64,000 bases of DNA from Weissella koreensis KCTC 3621 (GCF_000277645.1 NZ_AKGG01000016.1:186001-250000), one strand, 5' to 3'. Numbered from the stretch's first letter, positions 9,137 through 18,944 are shown. The notes: generated by a model not told the origin, from the letters alone. Made by a program: numbers and translations.

Positions 9137-9652
9137 ATGCGAAAAACTCATAATTTTGCCCAAATGCAAATCGACGAAATTTTACACGTTGGAGATACTG
9201 TTGTTGATGCAACGATCAAAGCAGGTGATGGAACCCGTTATCTTGCTAGTCGAGTAGGTGACGGCGGTCACGTATTAGCTTTTTCTGATCAAAAAAAAGA
9301 AATCGATGATATGGCAGCCTCACTCTTTTTAAGCGGTTTAACGGCGCGAGTTGAACCAATTGAAAAAAGCTTTACCAATATTCCGGAATATCTAAGTCCT
9401 ACTGAATTAGTATCAGTCTTTTTATTTCAAGTTGATCAACTAACTGATCCTAATCAACTAAAACAAACCATTCAGCAAATTCAATTATACCTCCGCACTC
9501 TTGGAGTCATTGTTTTGGATGGCCATCATCAAAATCCTGCCATGCAAGAAGTCTTATCAATGGCTAAAAAGCTTCCTGCTAATGCCTACGAAGTTCGTTA
9601 TTTCTATGACGCCCTCACTGATGAAGCAGCCTTAATTCTACAACGAAATTAA
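9137..9652 (+). CDS. MnmM/YtqB-like SAM-dependent methyltransferase, divergent motifs
   Basis: 171 residues resembling the YtqB family (MnmM, which methylates nm5s2U in tRNA anticodons in many Gram-positives). The fold is recognisable from VGDTVVDATIKAGDGTRYLA near 20 and GGHVLAFSDQKKEI near 48. Two features differ from what I know of the family. The SAM loop is normally DATAGNGxDT but reads DATIKAGDGT, and the usual FNLGYLPGG stretch is replaced by FLFQVDQLTDP. It may be a diverged paralogue or have lost activity. AAGGAGG lies just before the ATG, inside the end of the upstream gene. It is cotranscribed with the PAP2 gene. Confidence 0.7.
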   Translation: MRKTHNFAQMQIDEILHVGDTVVDATIKAGDGTRYLASRVGDGGHVLAFSDQKKEIDDMAASLFLSGLTARVEPIEKSFTNIPEYLSPTELVSVFLFQVDQLTDPNQLKQTIQQIQLYLRTLGVIVLDGHHQNPAMQEVLSMAKKLPANAYEVRYFYDALTDEAALILQRN

Positions 9653-9694
9653 AAAAAGCACAGCAGATGTAAATTACATCAGATGTGCTTTTTA
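9653..9694. terminator. Bidirectional terminator between convergent genes
   Basis: Stem AAAAAGCACA...TGTGCTTTTT with an inner GATGT/ACATC helix. It has a T-run on each strand and serves the plus-strand methyltransferase and the minus-strand RlmCD-like gene. Confidence 0.85.
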
Positions 9695-9702
9695 TTTTAG
9701 AT

Positions 9703-11082
9703 TTAATTAGAATGAATCATTAAAGCTACACACTCAACATGCGCAGTTTGTGGGAATTGATCCAAAGGTTGAATATTCCCTTTTACCTGGTAACCATGTT
9801 CAGTCATATATTTAATATCTCGAGCCATCGTCACCGGATTACATGAAACATAGACAAAACGTTCAGGTTGAAGGTAGACCACTGCATCCATTAAGCTTTC
9901 CGTTAAGCCACGGCGGGGTGGATCAACAAAAATAACATCTGCTGGTAGATTTTGATCACGCCACTTTTCCATTTGGGCCGGTGCATCTGCAGCAATATAT
10001 TCTGCATTTTCAATTTTATTTTGAGCAATATTAATTTTGGCATCTTCCACCGCTCTTTCGACCACTTCAACCCCATAAACACGTTGAACTTGATCAGCAA
10101 TCGACAGACCAATTGTCCCAATTCCCGAGTATGCATCAATCGCCACATCACTCTTTTTTAATTCACCCATTTGAGCAGCTAATTGATATAAAACTTCCGT
10201 TGTTTTAGGATTGACCTGGTAAAAAGAATTCGGTCCGATCACAAAATCATGCCCTAATAATTGGTCATGAATTGCGGCATCCCCCCACAAAACACGATTA
10301 TCACCAGTTAATTGTTGACTGGTTTGTCGTGGATTATGATTTAAGATCAAACTCTTTAACGCAGGAACCTTTGCCACAATGGCTGCTATGATTCCTTCTT
10401 CATCTGGTAATTCTGCTAAGTGGCTCACTAAAACAACCATCACCTGCTTAGAATAATATCCCCTTCGTACCATGATATAACGCATTGCCCCTTGTTTAGT
10501 GGCATCGTTATAAATCGGTGTTTTAAACTGATCTAATATATCTCGTACAATTCCAATCGTTTGATCAATCACAGGGTCATTTAAATAATAATCCTCCATT
10601 GGCACAATCAAATCTTTATTTTGACGATCAAAAAATCCCGTTGTTAGATGTCCTTGTTGTTTTTTCAAAGGTACAACCGTCTTATTGCGATAATGTGTTT
10701 GTTGCTCAGCTCCGATGGGGTACGCCACTGGCAAATCTAAATCAACAGATTGAAAGGCTTGTTCCACTTGCCGTTGCTTTAACTTTAATTGACCTTCATA
10801 GCTCAAATTAACATAGGGAGCTACTCCTGCTTTTAATAAGTAGGCTTTATTTTGATTCTTACGATCCGGTGAAGGTTCTAACACCTTAATGACTTCACCA
10901 TATGCTGACAATCGGTCAACTTGTGTCAATCGATATTGAATTTTTTCTCCTAAGAAAGCATCAACTAATTTTACTGGATAGTGTTGATCTATCAAGATTA
11001 CACCCATTCCGTTATGTAAAATATCAGTCACAACACCTTCTTTAATTTCATTCAATTTCACTGGCAGAATATTTCTGGGCAT
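9703..11082 (-). CDS. rlmCD: 23S rRNA (uracil-C5)-methyltransferase, RlmCD/RumA family
   Basis: Methylates uracils in 23S rRNA (positions equivalent to U747/U1939 in Gram-positives). It has 459 residues. An N-terminal TRAM domain (KEGVVTDILHNGMGVILID near 14) is followed by a central insert and a SAM-binding C-terminal domain with DAYSGIGTIGLSIA near 318. Motif IV is FVDPPRRGL near 390 and the catalytic-Cys motif YVSCNP near 412. The four-Cys iron-sulphur cluster of E. coli RlmD is absent, as in other Firmicutes. I start at ATG 11082, seven nt after GGAGG. An in-frame TTG at 11088 is only one nt from that site. Confidence 0.9.
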   Translation of the reverse strand: MPRNILPVKLNEIKEGVVTDILHNGMGVILIDQHYPVKLVDAFLGEKIQYRLTQVDRLSAYGEVIKVLEPSPDRKNQNKAYLLKAGVAPYVNLSYEGQLKLKQRQVEQAFQSVDLDLPVAYPIGAEQQTHYRNKTVVPLKKQQGHLTTGFFDRQNKDLIVPMEDYYLNDPVIDQTIGIVRDILDQFKTPIYNDATKQGAMRYIMVRRGYYSKQVMVVLVSHLAELPDEEGIIAAIVAKVPALKSLILNHNPRQTSQQLTGDNRVLWGDAAIHDQLLGHDFVIGPNSFYQVNPKTTEVLYQLAAQMGELKKSDVAIDAYSGIGTIGLSIADQVQRVYGVEVVERAVEDAKINIAQNKIENAEYIAADAPAQMEKWRDQNLPADVIFVDPPRRGLTESLMDAVVYLQPERFVYVSCNPVTMARDIKYMTEHGYQVKGNIQPLDQFPQTAHVECVALMIHSN

Positions 11083-11115
11083 TCTCAATCCTCCCTAATT
11101 CATATCTAATATTTA

Positions 11116-12465
11116 TTAATCAATTTTTTTAATGATTTTGGTTTGAATCAAACGATATTGACCATAACCAATCAAAGCACCTATTAATCCTGGTAAAATC
11201 CAACCTAATCCTTGGCTACTAAATGGCACTAAATGGTGATAACCCGTGACGATATGTTGTAAAACCCCATTTGAAATCGGTAAACTAGCTAACATATCTC
11301 CAATGGCTGGAATCGTAATAAAGCCAATCGTCCAACGATAAACTAATGGAGAACCATCAAAATATTTTTTGCATAGGCTCAAACCAATTATTCCCAGAGC
11401 GTAAGGGTATAGCATCATCATCACTGGTACTGACCAAGCAATAATAGTCGTTAACCCTAAATTAGCCACAATCAATGAGCCAATGGTAATCACACGAAGC
11501 CAAAAGCGATATGAATACTTAGGAAATACAGCTTCCATATCTTGTGCAAAGGCTTGAAATAGTCCCATGGCAGTAGTAAAGACTGTCAAAGTCACCAAAA
11601 TAGCAGTTAAAACCAATCCTGCATTGCCGGCATAGTGACTAATAATTTGTGCAAGAGCAATCCCACCATTCTCAGAAAGCTTTAGCTGACCAAGACTCAT
11701 TGTCCCCATTAAAATCAAGACAATATAAATTAAGGCTTCAGCTACAACACTTAATGCCCCTGCTTTAGCAATTTCTTTGGAAATATTATCATTATGGACC
11801 CCTAAACCTCGAACAGCGTAAACAATGGTTACACCAACCGTTAATAGGCCGACTCCATCCATCGTGTTATAACCTTCCATAAACCCTGCAGTGAATGCGT
11901 GATTTTGATAAGACGCAGATGGCGTATAATTCAAATGCCCCATTGGAAACAAAAAGGCAACGACAAACAATACTAACAATCCTAGCAAGAAAAGCGGATT
12001 CAAATACTTACCAATCCAAGCTGTAATATCAGCCTTTTTCACCGTCAACAAGTACGCTAATCCAAAGAAGATAACCGTAAAAATAAATAAGCCTACTGTA
12101 GCATATTTAGCTGGCAATAATGGCGCAATTCCTGTCGAAAATGCAACCGCTGGCAATCTTGGTGTGGCAAAAAGCGGTCCAATGACTAAGTGAAAGGCGA
12201 CTACAATAAATAAGGCAAAATAGTGAGACACCGGTTGCGCTAATGCATACAAGTCCTCGCTTTTGGTCACTGACACAGCTAACATTGCCAAATATGGCAC
12301 AATCGTTCCCGTCAATACGAAACCAATTGTGGCCGGTAACCAATGAGCACCAGCCGCTTGACCTAAATGGATTGGGAAAATTAAATTTCCAGCACCAAAG
12401 AAAATCCCAAAGATCAACGAAGCTAGTAAAATCACTTTATTAAAACCCAACTTTTCATTTTTCAT
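11116..12465 (-). CDS. brnQ: Branched-chain amino acid transport protein (LIVCS family)
   Basis: Sodium- or proton-coupled importer for leucine, isoleucine and valine, 449 residues with about 12 membrane segments. The N terminus GIFFGAGNLIFPIHLGQAAG is the family hallmark. Another conserved stretch is GYNTMDGVGLLTVGVTIVYA near 195. The ribosome site AGGGG lies inside a perfect GGGGTACCCC palindrome (12470-12479), which is unusual and may make initiation inefficient. It lies 33 nt upstream of the RlmCD-like gene on the same strand, so the two may share a transcript. Confidence 0.93.
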   Translation of the reverse strand: MKNEKLGFNKVILLASLIFGIFFGAGNLIFPIHLGQAAGAHWLPATIGFVLTGTIVPYLAMLAVSVTKSEDLYALAQPVSHYFALFIVVAFHLVIGPLFATPRLPAVAFSTGIAPLLPAKYATVGLFIFTVIFFGLAYLLTVKKADITAWIGKYLNPLFLLGLLVLFVVAFLFPMGHLNYTPSASYQNHAFTAGFMEGYNTMDGVGLLTVGVTIVYAVRGLGVHNDNISKEIAKAGALSVVAEALIYIVLILMGTMSLGQLKLSENGGIALAQIISHYAGNAGLVLTAILVTLTVFTTAMGLFQAFAQDMEAVFPKYSYRFWLRVITIGSLIVANLGLTTIIAWSVPVMMMLYPYALGIIGLSLCKKYFDGSPLVYRWTIGFITIPAIGDMLASLPISNGVLQHIVTGYHHLVPFSSQGLGWILPGLIGALIGYGQYRLIQTKIIKKID

Positions 12466-12630
12466 TACTGGGGTACCCCTGTTCTAATTTTTATATTTTT
12501 ACATAATTTTAAAGATACCATATTTAATCTCAAAAAGGCAGACTAACCTAATTAAATTAATCTGGTTTCTTATTAGAATTTATTGAAATTATAATATGTT
12601 AAAGCTAAGATTTGAATATTAAAATTCAAA

Positions 12631-12671
12631 AGACGACTACTCTAAGATCTCAGATCTCAAATCAGTCGTCT
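12631..12671 (-). terminator. Terminator of the dipeptidase-permease operon
   Basis: Arms AGACGACT (12631-12638) and AGTCGTCT (12664-12671) are followed on the minus strand by a short T-run. The loop holds a direct repeat, AGATCT-CAGATCTCA. Confidence 0.75.
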
Positions 12672-12684
12672 CATTTAAATTATT

Positions 12685-14220
12685 TTATGCGTTATTTTTT
12701 CGTTCATTCCGCTTCTTACGTTCATAGCGACGATATAAGATCACCGCAATCAAGGTGAAGAAGACTGGCCCAGAAACTGTCCAAAATGCATCTGTCCATT
12801 GATGTTCTAAAATTGGCTCAACACAAGTGAATAATACACTCAAAGCCAAGACAATAAATGAAATAGCAGTAACAATCCACATCATAGTCTTATTTTTAAA
12901 GAAGACGTAGGGTTTTTCAATCTTTGGATTTTGATTGAAGAAAGGATAAGCTCCCACTAAGAATAGATATGGTAAAGCCGTTGAAACGTTACCCATCAAT
13001 GTCAAAATATTATAGAAGACTTGCGCTGTTGATCCACCAAAAGCAATCGCAAAGATCAAAATAATGACAAAGATTGCTTGGTACCACATTGCGTTAGCAG
13101 GCATTCCTGCTGAATTCAATTCAGTGACATGTTTAGGCCAGAAGTCCTTAGGTGTTCCCAAAACAAAGGCCTTAATTGGTGAATAAATCAAAACGAAAAA
13201 TGAACCAATATAAACAATGAACATATCAAACCCAGCAAAACGAGCAAACCATTCACCCATCGTAGCTGCCCCAGCGGCATTCAAACCAATTTGATTACCA
13301 AAAGTGCTTCCTAAATTATTCATCATGACATAGGTTACGTTTCCTAAATTAACATGTCCTTGGTCAATAATTTGAGACCAATTAGCGCTAGCTCCCCAAA
13401 GAAAGATCGAAATAGCATACAAGACCGCGATAATCGCCGTTGAAATCAAGACCCCGCGTGGGAAATCACGTTTAGGATTTTCCATGCTATCAGTAATTCC
13501 ACCCATCGACTCCATCCCTGCATAAGCAAAGACAGCATAAACCACGAAACTTAACATCGCAATTGGTGATGTGAAACTAGGATTAGCACTGTGCAAAAAG
13601 GTCGAAAGCCCATGAATTGGTTCTGCTGTATGGAAACCATTCTTCAAAAGAATGAAAATACTAAAAACGAAAAATAGAATATTAATGGTTACCATCATAA
13701 TTCCACCAAAAGATGAAATTTTTGAAATCCAATCAATTCCTTTTGAAGCAAAGAAAGTAACCACAATAATCAATAGGACCGCCAAAACTCCAATTACTTG
13801 ATTTGAGTGTAATCCCCAAAGATGCCAAGTCTGAGTTTGGTCGGACCCACTAATGAAAGTTGAAAATGGAATCCAAATCTTAGAAGCTGTAGCTACTAAC
13901 CATGTTTCCCAAGAAGCCAACCACATAAATGTTCCGATAAAGGCAATTTTAGGTCCCACTGCCCCTTCAATCCAAGAGTAAATTCCACCCTTAGCCTCAT
14001 TAAATGCTGATCCATATTCTGCCATCATAAATCCCAATGGTAGGAAGAAGAAAATTGCGGCAAAAATATACCAGATAATACTTGCATAGCCCATTTGCAT
14101 AAACGCAATGGGGGTGTTCGCAAATCCAAAGATGGTCGTAAAGATCATCATGATCAAAGTCATTAGTTTGATCGATTTGCCGGTTTTTCCGTTTTCAGCG
14201 TCGTTCATAGTTCCATTCAC
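12685..14220 (-). CDS. APC-superfamily amino acid permease, YjeM/GadC-like
   Basis: 511 residues and about 12-13 membrane segments, with the APC signature near the N terminus (TTIFGFANTPIAFMQMGY) and FLPLGFMMAEYGSAF near 60. It resembles the glutamate/GABA-antiporter branch that includes YjeM. The substrate is not decided by the sequence. It lies 29 nt downstream of a C69 dipeptidase on the same strand, so peptide breakdown and amino-acid exchange are probably linked. The start is uncertain: ATG 14220 is only 3 nt after AAGGAG, and ATG 14208 (four codons in) is 11 nt from it. The C terminus is very basic (RRYERKKRNERKN). Confidence 0.85.
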   Translation of the reverse strand: MNGTMNDAENGKTGKSIKLMTLIMMIFTTIFGFANTPIAFMQMGYASIIWYIFAAIFFFLPLGFMMAEYGSAFNEAKGGIYSWIEGAVGPKIAFIGTFMWLASWETWLVATASKIWIPFSTFISGSDQTQTWHLWGLHSNQVIGVLAVLLIIVVTFFASKGIDWISKISSFGGIMMVTINILFFVFSIFILLKNGFHTAEPIHGLSTFLHSANPSFTSPIAMLSFVVYAVFAYAGMESMGGITDSMENPKRDFPRGVLISTAIIAVLYAISIFLWGASANWSQIIDQGHVNLGNVTYVMMNNLGSTFGNQIGLNAAGAATMGEWFARFAGFDMFIVYIGSFFVLIYSPIKAFVLGTPKDFWPKHVTELNSAGMPANAMWYQAIFVIILIFAIAFGGSTAQVFYNILTLMGNVSTALPYLFLVGAYPFFNQNPKIEKPYVFFKNKTMMWIVTAISFIVLALSVLFTCVEPILEHQWTDAFWTVSGPVFFTLIAVILYRRYERKKRNERKNNA

Positions 14221-14249
14221 TCCTTAAAAGCTCAGTATCAATTGTTATT

Positions 14250-15674
14250 TTATAAATTCAAATCTGTTTTAAAATTCAACTTCGAGAAATCAGTTGAAGC
14301 GGTAATAATATCAGCTGTTAACTTACGATAGGCAGTTAAAGCTTCATCTGCTAACTCTTCACCCGTCTTAGTCAAAAAAGCTGTCAATTCAGGTCCTGTC
14401 AAATTTTCAGCACGTTTGTCAGCATCACGAAGCCCCTTGTTCAAAGTGATATTAACTTGTTTTTGGGTTGTTTGAAGTTGCTTCCCAAATTCTTTATAGT
14501 GCCCATCTACCAAAACGCTCACTAACTTATATGCCCAATAAGCTGATTCTCCATCATAAGGCAAGGTCCCAATTTGATAAGCCTTCGGGGTGGCATCAAT
14601 TCCAAGATAGAATGGAACATAAACGCTTTGGGCAGAAACACCCATCGCAATCCATTGGACACAAGCGACTGCTGGATCCATATTTGGTCGATGCTGTAAG
14701 ATATGCGATTCTTGAGTTTTAGCTAAACTAATCGGCCGGAAAAGATGATTTTGCTCAGACTCATTCATTGGATCATAAGGTGTCTTTTCAAAATGAGAAC
14801 TCAAATACATTTTCACGTCATCAACACTCAATAAACGATTAGCTTTTTTGATGAAATCCAAATCCTCACTCATGGGTGATTCATTTGTAGCTCCCGAAAA
14901 TTGTTGCTGACCCCACCAAACTCGTGGTGTACTGTAATGTTCATCTGACAAAGTTTGAGTCCCAAAAATCTTGCGGAAATTAAAAGTTGCTGGATTTGGA
15001 TTCAAATGATTACTTTGGACAAAATCAATAATTTGAGGTGCAAACATAAAGTTATCCGAATCGTTAAAGTCAATTGCCTGAATTGCTAGTTGATTGGCTA
15101 CAACCGCATAGCTATCATCTGGTATTCGTTGGGCGACCCAATAATGACCTGTACTAGTTTCCATATACCAAACTTCATCAGCATCCGAAAATAGAATCCC
15201 ATTGGTCTCACAAGTACCATATTCTTCAATGATTGATCCCAAGCGAGCTACCCCTTCACGCGCAGTTTTTACATATGGTAAAACAACCGTAACCATGGCC
15301 TCTTCACCAATTCCATCTTCTACTAGTGGATCGGCTCCCAATACCGTTTCATTCGCATAAGCACTTTCTGTAGCACTCATGGCTACCCCAAATTCATTAA
15401 ATCCATCTTCTTCAAACAGACCCTCTTTAGTTGTCCATTCTGGGGTTGCTGTATATTTAAACTGCAATTTTGGTAATGGCATCTTAAACCCATTGGCCGA
15501 TGAAACAAATGTTTGTTCTGTGGTATGTTCTGTATGGGGATGCACCACAAAATGTTTAGGCCATGATGCCTGGGAATCCTCATTTCGTCCAATCATCGTT
15601 GATCCATCAATCGTAGCTTTTTTCCCTACCAGAATACTAGTACAAGCACTCAATTCCGCTTTATTATATTCCAT
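14250..15674 (-). CDS. pepD: C69-family dipeptidase
   Basis: N-terminal-nucleophile cysteine dipeptidase of the PepD/PepDA group, cytosolic, releasing amino acids from dipeptides. It has 474 residues, the normal length. The catalytic Cys follows a ten-residue propeptide (MEYNKAELSA before CTSILVG), which these enzymes remove autocatalytically. The conserved DGSTMIGRNEDSQ lies at about 23-35 and ETNGIL near 155. Its gene is first in a two-gene operon with an amino-acid permease. GGAGAAATAAT precedes the start. Confidence 0.93.
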   Translation of the reverse strand: MEYNKAELSACTSILVGKKATIDGSTMIGRNEDSQASWPKHFVVHPHTEHTTEQTFVSSANGFKMPLPKLQFKYTATPEWTTKEGLFEEDGFNEFGVAMSATESAYANETVLGADPLVEDGIGEEAMVTVVLPYVKTAREGVARLGSIIEEYGTCETNGILFSDADEVWYMETSTGHYWVAQRIPDDSYAVVANQLAIQAIDFNDSDNFMFAPQIIDFVQSNHLNPNPATFNFRKIFGTQTLSDEHYSTPRVWWGQQQFSGATNESPMSEDLDFIKKANRLLSVDDVKMYLSSHFEKTPYDPMNESEQNHLFRPISLAKTQESHILQHRPNMDPAVACVQWIAMGVSAQSVYVPFYLGIDATPKAYQIGTLPYDGESAYWAYKLVSVLVDGHYKEFGKQLQTTQKQVNITLNKGLRDADKRAENLTGPELTAFLTKTGEELADEALTAYRKLTADIITASTDFSKLNFKTDLNL

Positions 15675-16036
15675 ATTATTTCTCCAGTTAATTTATGCAT
15701 ACAATGTATAAATATTCTAAAATATTTCTATTAATAAAAATATCTTCACTAAAATTATATACCTATTTTCTTATAAGTCATCAGTTAATTTATAGAATTA
15801 ACATTTATACAATCCAGTTATCCCTCAATATTTATGATATTTCAAAATATCGCCATTTTCATTAAATATATTCATTTTTTTGCATAAAAAAGTTCGAATT
15901 CTCATTGTTTTAAAATTATTTTTTCATTTGTTTTTAGTTTTTTTAGCAAGCCATACTAAACAACACCAAGTACTAAAAAAAGGTCAAGGTAATCTCACCC
16001 CAACCTTTTTTATATTTAAGCTTTAATCCTTTTAAA
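15675..16036. other. Intergenic region upstream of pepD
   Basis: Very AT-rich, about 360 nt. It contains the likely pepD promoter area, a small perfect palindrome ATACA-T-TGTAT near 15698-15708, loose palindromes near GATATTTCAAAATATC (about 15836) and a terminator (15975-16011) for the next gene. I see no ORF or RNA gene. Confidence 0.4.
15975..16011 (-). terminator. Terminator of the SteT-like gene
   Basis: Stem AAAAAAGGT...ACCTTTTTT with a second CC/GG helix inside. T-runs are present on both strands. Confidence 0.7.
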
Positions 16037-17365
16037 CTAATTCACTTTATTTTTATGTTGCATCCAAAAATAAAATGGTAGACCAATCAAAGTCAATCCA
16101 ATTCCAGTCATTGCCAACCAGAAATTTGATAGCAGCGTCATCACAAGAATAAAGACTCCTCCTAAAATAGCAATAATCGGGATCACTGGGTATAATGGCA
16201 CCTTATATGGACGCGCCAATTCAGGCTCCGTGTGCCGTAATTTAATTACTGCAACAAAGACCAAAGTGTAAAACATCCAAATCACGAAAATCAACATATC
16301 AGTTAGTAGATCAAAACCACCGACAAACATCAAAGCAATCGACAAAACTAATTGAAAAATTCCAGCAATATATGGAATTTGATAACGATTCAACTTAACT
16401 AAATGTTTTGAGAATGGCAAATCATTTTCAAGAGCCATCGCATATGGCAGACGCATTCCCGTCATGGTATAACCGTTAAGCGTTCCATAGATTGAAACTA
16501 AGATTCCAATGGTAATTAACTTACCACCTAAATGGCCAAAAATCTTATCAGCCACATCCATAGCCGTAGTTTCATTACCAGCAATCGCATTAATAGGTAA
16601 TGTATGTAAGAATACAAAATTAACTAAAAGATAGATAATCATAATACCGAATAAACCACCCGCAATTGCTCGTGGTAAATCACGAGACGGATTCTTCAAT
16701 TCACCCGCAATGTTTCCAACGTGAATCCATCCATCATAAGCATACATTGTAGCTAATAATCCGGCTCCCAATCCTGTTAGGAAGCCATCAGTATGAGCAC
16801 CTGCATGAATGGGGAAGAAGCTGACTTCAACTCCACCTGGCTGCAATAATCCAAATATAATAATTAATGCCAAAGGAATTAATTTGAAAAACAAGGTAAT
16901 TGCTTGGAACTGACCTGCTACTTTTGAACCTAAGAGATTAATCAAAAAAACCGATCCCACAGCAGCAATTCCGGCTGGCACAGTATAATTAACAGATAAA
17001 TGAAATAAGTTAACGACTTGTGTTCCAAAAATAATCCCTTTAGCCGCAATACTAGCTGGGAAGTAAACAATAACCTGAGCCCAACCTAGTAAATAGCTCA
17101 TCATCTTACCGTATGCCCGTTCAATGTAAACTAACATTCCACCTGTTTCTGGAATCGCTGCGGCTAATTCAGCCCCCGTCAATCCGGCTGCTAATGTAAT
17201 TAGCCCTCCTAATGCCCACACAAAAATTGACATGTTGGCATTTCCAGTGGCCGTTGCCACCCCTGATGCTTTAAAAAATACCCCAGCTCCAATAACCGTC
17301 CCCATCACGGTTGAAATTGCTGGAATCAAAGTCATCGTTCGCTTTAATTCTGTTTGCTCACTCAT
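16037..17365 (-). CDS. APC-family amino acid exchanger, SteT/LAT-like
   Basis: 442 residues and 12 membrane segments. The N-terminal GTVIGAGVFFKASGVATATGN is the APC helix-1 substrate motif. ELAAAIPETGGMLVYIERAYG near 68 and YAYDGWIHVGNIAGELKNPSRDLP near 208 are typical of the L-amino-acid-transporter branch (SteT, a serine/threonine exchanger in Bacillus). It is a single gene with its own terminator. The ribosome site AGGGAAAAGA is weak. The exact substrate is unknown. Confidence 0.85.
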   Translation of the reverse strand: MSEQTELKRTMTLIPAISTVMGTVIGAGVFFKASGVATATGNANMSIFVWALGGLITLAAGLTGAELAAAIPETGGMLVYIERAYGKMMSYLLGWAQVIVYFPASIAAKGIIFGTQVVNLFHLSVNYTVPAGIAAVGSVFLINLLGSKVAGQFQAITLFFKLIPLALIIIFGLLQPGGVEVSFFPIHAGAHTDGFLTGLGAGLLATMYAYDGWIHVGNIAGELKNPSRDLPRAIAGGLFGIMIIYLLVNFVFLHTLPINAIAGNETTAMDVADKIFGHLGGKLITIGILVSIYGTLNGYTMTGMRLPYAMALENDLPFSKHLVKLNRYQIPYIAGIFQLVLSIALMFVGGFDLLTDMLIFVIWMFYTLVFVAVIKLRHTEPELARPYKVPLYPVIPIIAILGGVFILVMTLLSNFWLAMTGIGLTLIGLPFYFWMQHKNKVN

Positions 17366-17664
17366 TTCTTTTCCCTATCCTTAACCTATATTTGATCTAA
17401 ATATTACTCTTAGCATATCACCAGAAGCTCCCCAAGGCGCTTTTTTGATGTCATAAGCTGCTTTCTAAACTAGAAAAGTATAACAAACCACACTGCGATA
17501 TGAAATAATTATGTTAAAAAAGCTTACATCAACTTAGTATGAAACTAACTAGACAATTTTAAAATTCATCCTAACCACTCACTTATTAAAATAAACCGGT
17601 TAGTCAAAATCAATTTACGTAAATCATTAATTATGGTGTACTACTAATGAAAGGATTCAGCCCT

Positions 17665-18123
17665 ATGAAAATAACACTGGAAATCGACCCTAACTTAACG
17701 GCTCCCGAAGTAATTATTCGTGCGCCCGCAGATTCACCTGCGGTTGATGATATCAAACAAAAATTAACATCCACCTCATCTGAATTTGAACAAATCACCC
17801 TTTATCAACAACAAACTAAATTCGAAATGCCAGTTGATCAAATTCTTTTCTTTGAAACGGACGGACGCCAGGTGTGGGCTCATACAACGAAACAAAGTTT
17901 TGCTACTCGGCAACGCCTATATAATTTAGAAGAAACCCTGCCCCCGCAATTTATTAGAATCTCTAAAGCGGGAATTGTCAATGTAACCAAAATTCAAGCT
18001 TTAACCAAATCGATTTCAAATACATTAATTCAGTTTCAGAATTCACACAAACAAATTTACGCATCACGGCGTTACCATAAAGCCTTAGAGGCTCGCTTAA
18101 TTGATTGGAGAAAATTATCATGA
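17665..18123 (+). CDS. LytTR-domain DNA-binding regulator (no receiver domain)
   Basis: 152 residues. The C-terminal half is a LytTR DNA-binding domain: DQILFFETDGRQVWAHT near 58, PPQFIRISKAGIVNVTKI near 98 and SRRYHKALEARL near 138. The N-terminal 50 residues are not a phosphoreceiver. I start at ATG 17665, preceded by AAAGGATT. The ATG at 17647 has no ribosome site. Its stop overlaps the next start (ATGA at 18120), so the pair is translationally coupled. In Gram-positives such stand-alone LytTR genes often sit with a small membrane protein and may control it. Confidence 0.87.
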   Translation: MKITLEIDPNLTAPEVIIRAPADSPAVDDIKQKLTSTSSEFEQITLYQQQTKFEMPVDQILFFETDGRQVWAHTTKQSFATRQRLYNLEETLPPQFIRISKAGIVNVTKIQALTKSISNTLIQFQNSHKQIYASRRYHKALEARLIDWRKLS

Positions 18124-18929
18124 GAAAAACAAATTGGTTCTGGGGCAGCATTTTCATCATGGCTGCTGCTTTACTTATTGCAACCCAAATGGGCTGGTTA
18201 TCATTGCAAATGCCCGTTGTTACCATCATTATTGCTATTATTTTAGTGGCACTCCTTGTTTCCAATCTGATTTATCGTTCAATTGGTGGCAGCATTTTTG
18301 CTCTAGCTGTGTTAGCCATGTTATTTAATCGTCAACTAGGAATTCAAGCATTAATGCCATGGACAATCATTGGAGTATCACTACTTTTAATCATTGGTTT
18401 GAAGCTGATCTTTAGGCCTAAAAGTCATTGGTCTCACTCCCACTATGATTGGACAAAAAATCAAAATAGTTATTATGGTCAAAATCATCACCGACCATAC
18501 GAAAATTTTAATCATATGAATTTCGGACAACCAGGATCCACAGATGATCCAACATCGGATGATAATCGTACTGAGTTCAATTCAAATGATCAGTCAAATC
18601 CAAGCATCATTACTATTACAACGACAATGCAAAACAACATTCGCTATCTTCAAGGATCCAACCTCGAAACGATTAACCTGCGTAATTACATGGGTGATAC
18701 TAAAGTTTACTTCGATCAGCTTACCGATACAGATCATCTAGAGCTAAACATTGATAATTCGCTAGGAAGCGTTAATCTTTATCTACCTCAAAATTGGCAA
18801 GTTACCAATGAATTGAATCTTTTCCTATCAGCCTCCGATGAACGAGGAATGCATAGCCAAACAATTGGCCCAAGAATCACTATCCGTGGTCGAATCTATC
18901 TGGGAAATTTAGTAATTCACTATATTTAA
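18120..18929 (+). CDS. LiaF-like membrane protein
   Basis: 269 residues. Four hydrophobic segments fill the first 100 residues. A polar, His/Asn/Tyr-rich linker (about 105-165, with HSHYDW and QNHHRPYENFNHMNF) leads to a C-terminal beta-rich domain like the LiaF/cell-wall-active-antibiotic-response family (GDTKVYFDQL, LGSVNLYLPQNW). LiaF proteins sense or damp envelope-stress signalling. Here the partner is the overlapping LytTR regulator instead of LiaRS. The start is ATG 18120 with GGAG 8 nt upstream. TTG at 18105 would give five extra residues. Followed by a strong terminator. Confidence 0.8.
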   Translation: MRKTNWFWGSIFIMAAALLIATQMGWLSLQMPVVTIIIAIILVALLVSNLIYRSIGGSIFALAVLAMLFNRQLGIQALMPWTIIGVSLLLIIGLKLIFRPKSHWSHSHYDWTKNQNSYYGQNHHRPYENFNHMNFGQPGSTDDPTSDDNRTEFNSNDQSNPSIITITTTMQNNIRYLQGSNLETINLRNYMGDTKVYFDQLTDTDHLELNIDNSLGSVNLYLPQNWQVTNELNLFLSASDERGMHSQTIGPRITIRGRIYLGNLVIHYI

Positions 18930-18944
18930 TAACATTTAAAATTA

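Noticed and set aside
15690..15850. CodY boxes upstream of pepD
   Set aside because: Loose AT palindromes differ from AATTTTCWGAAAATT at four or more positions.
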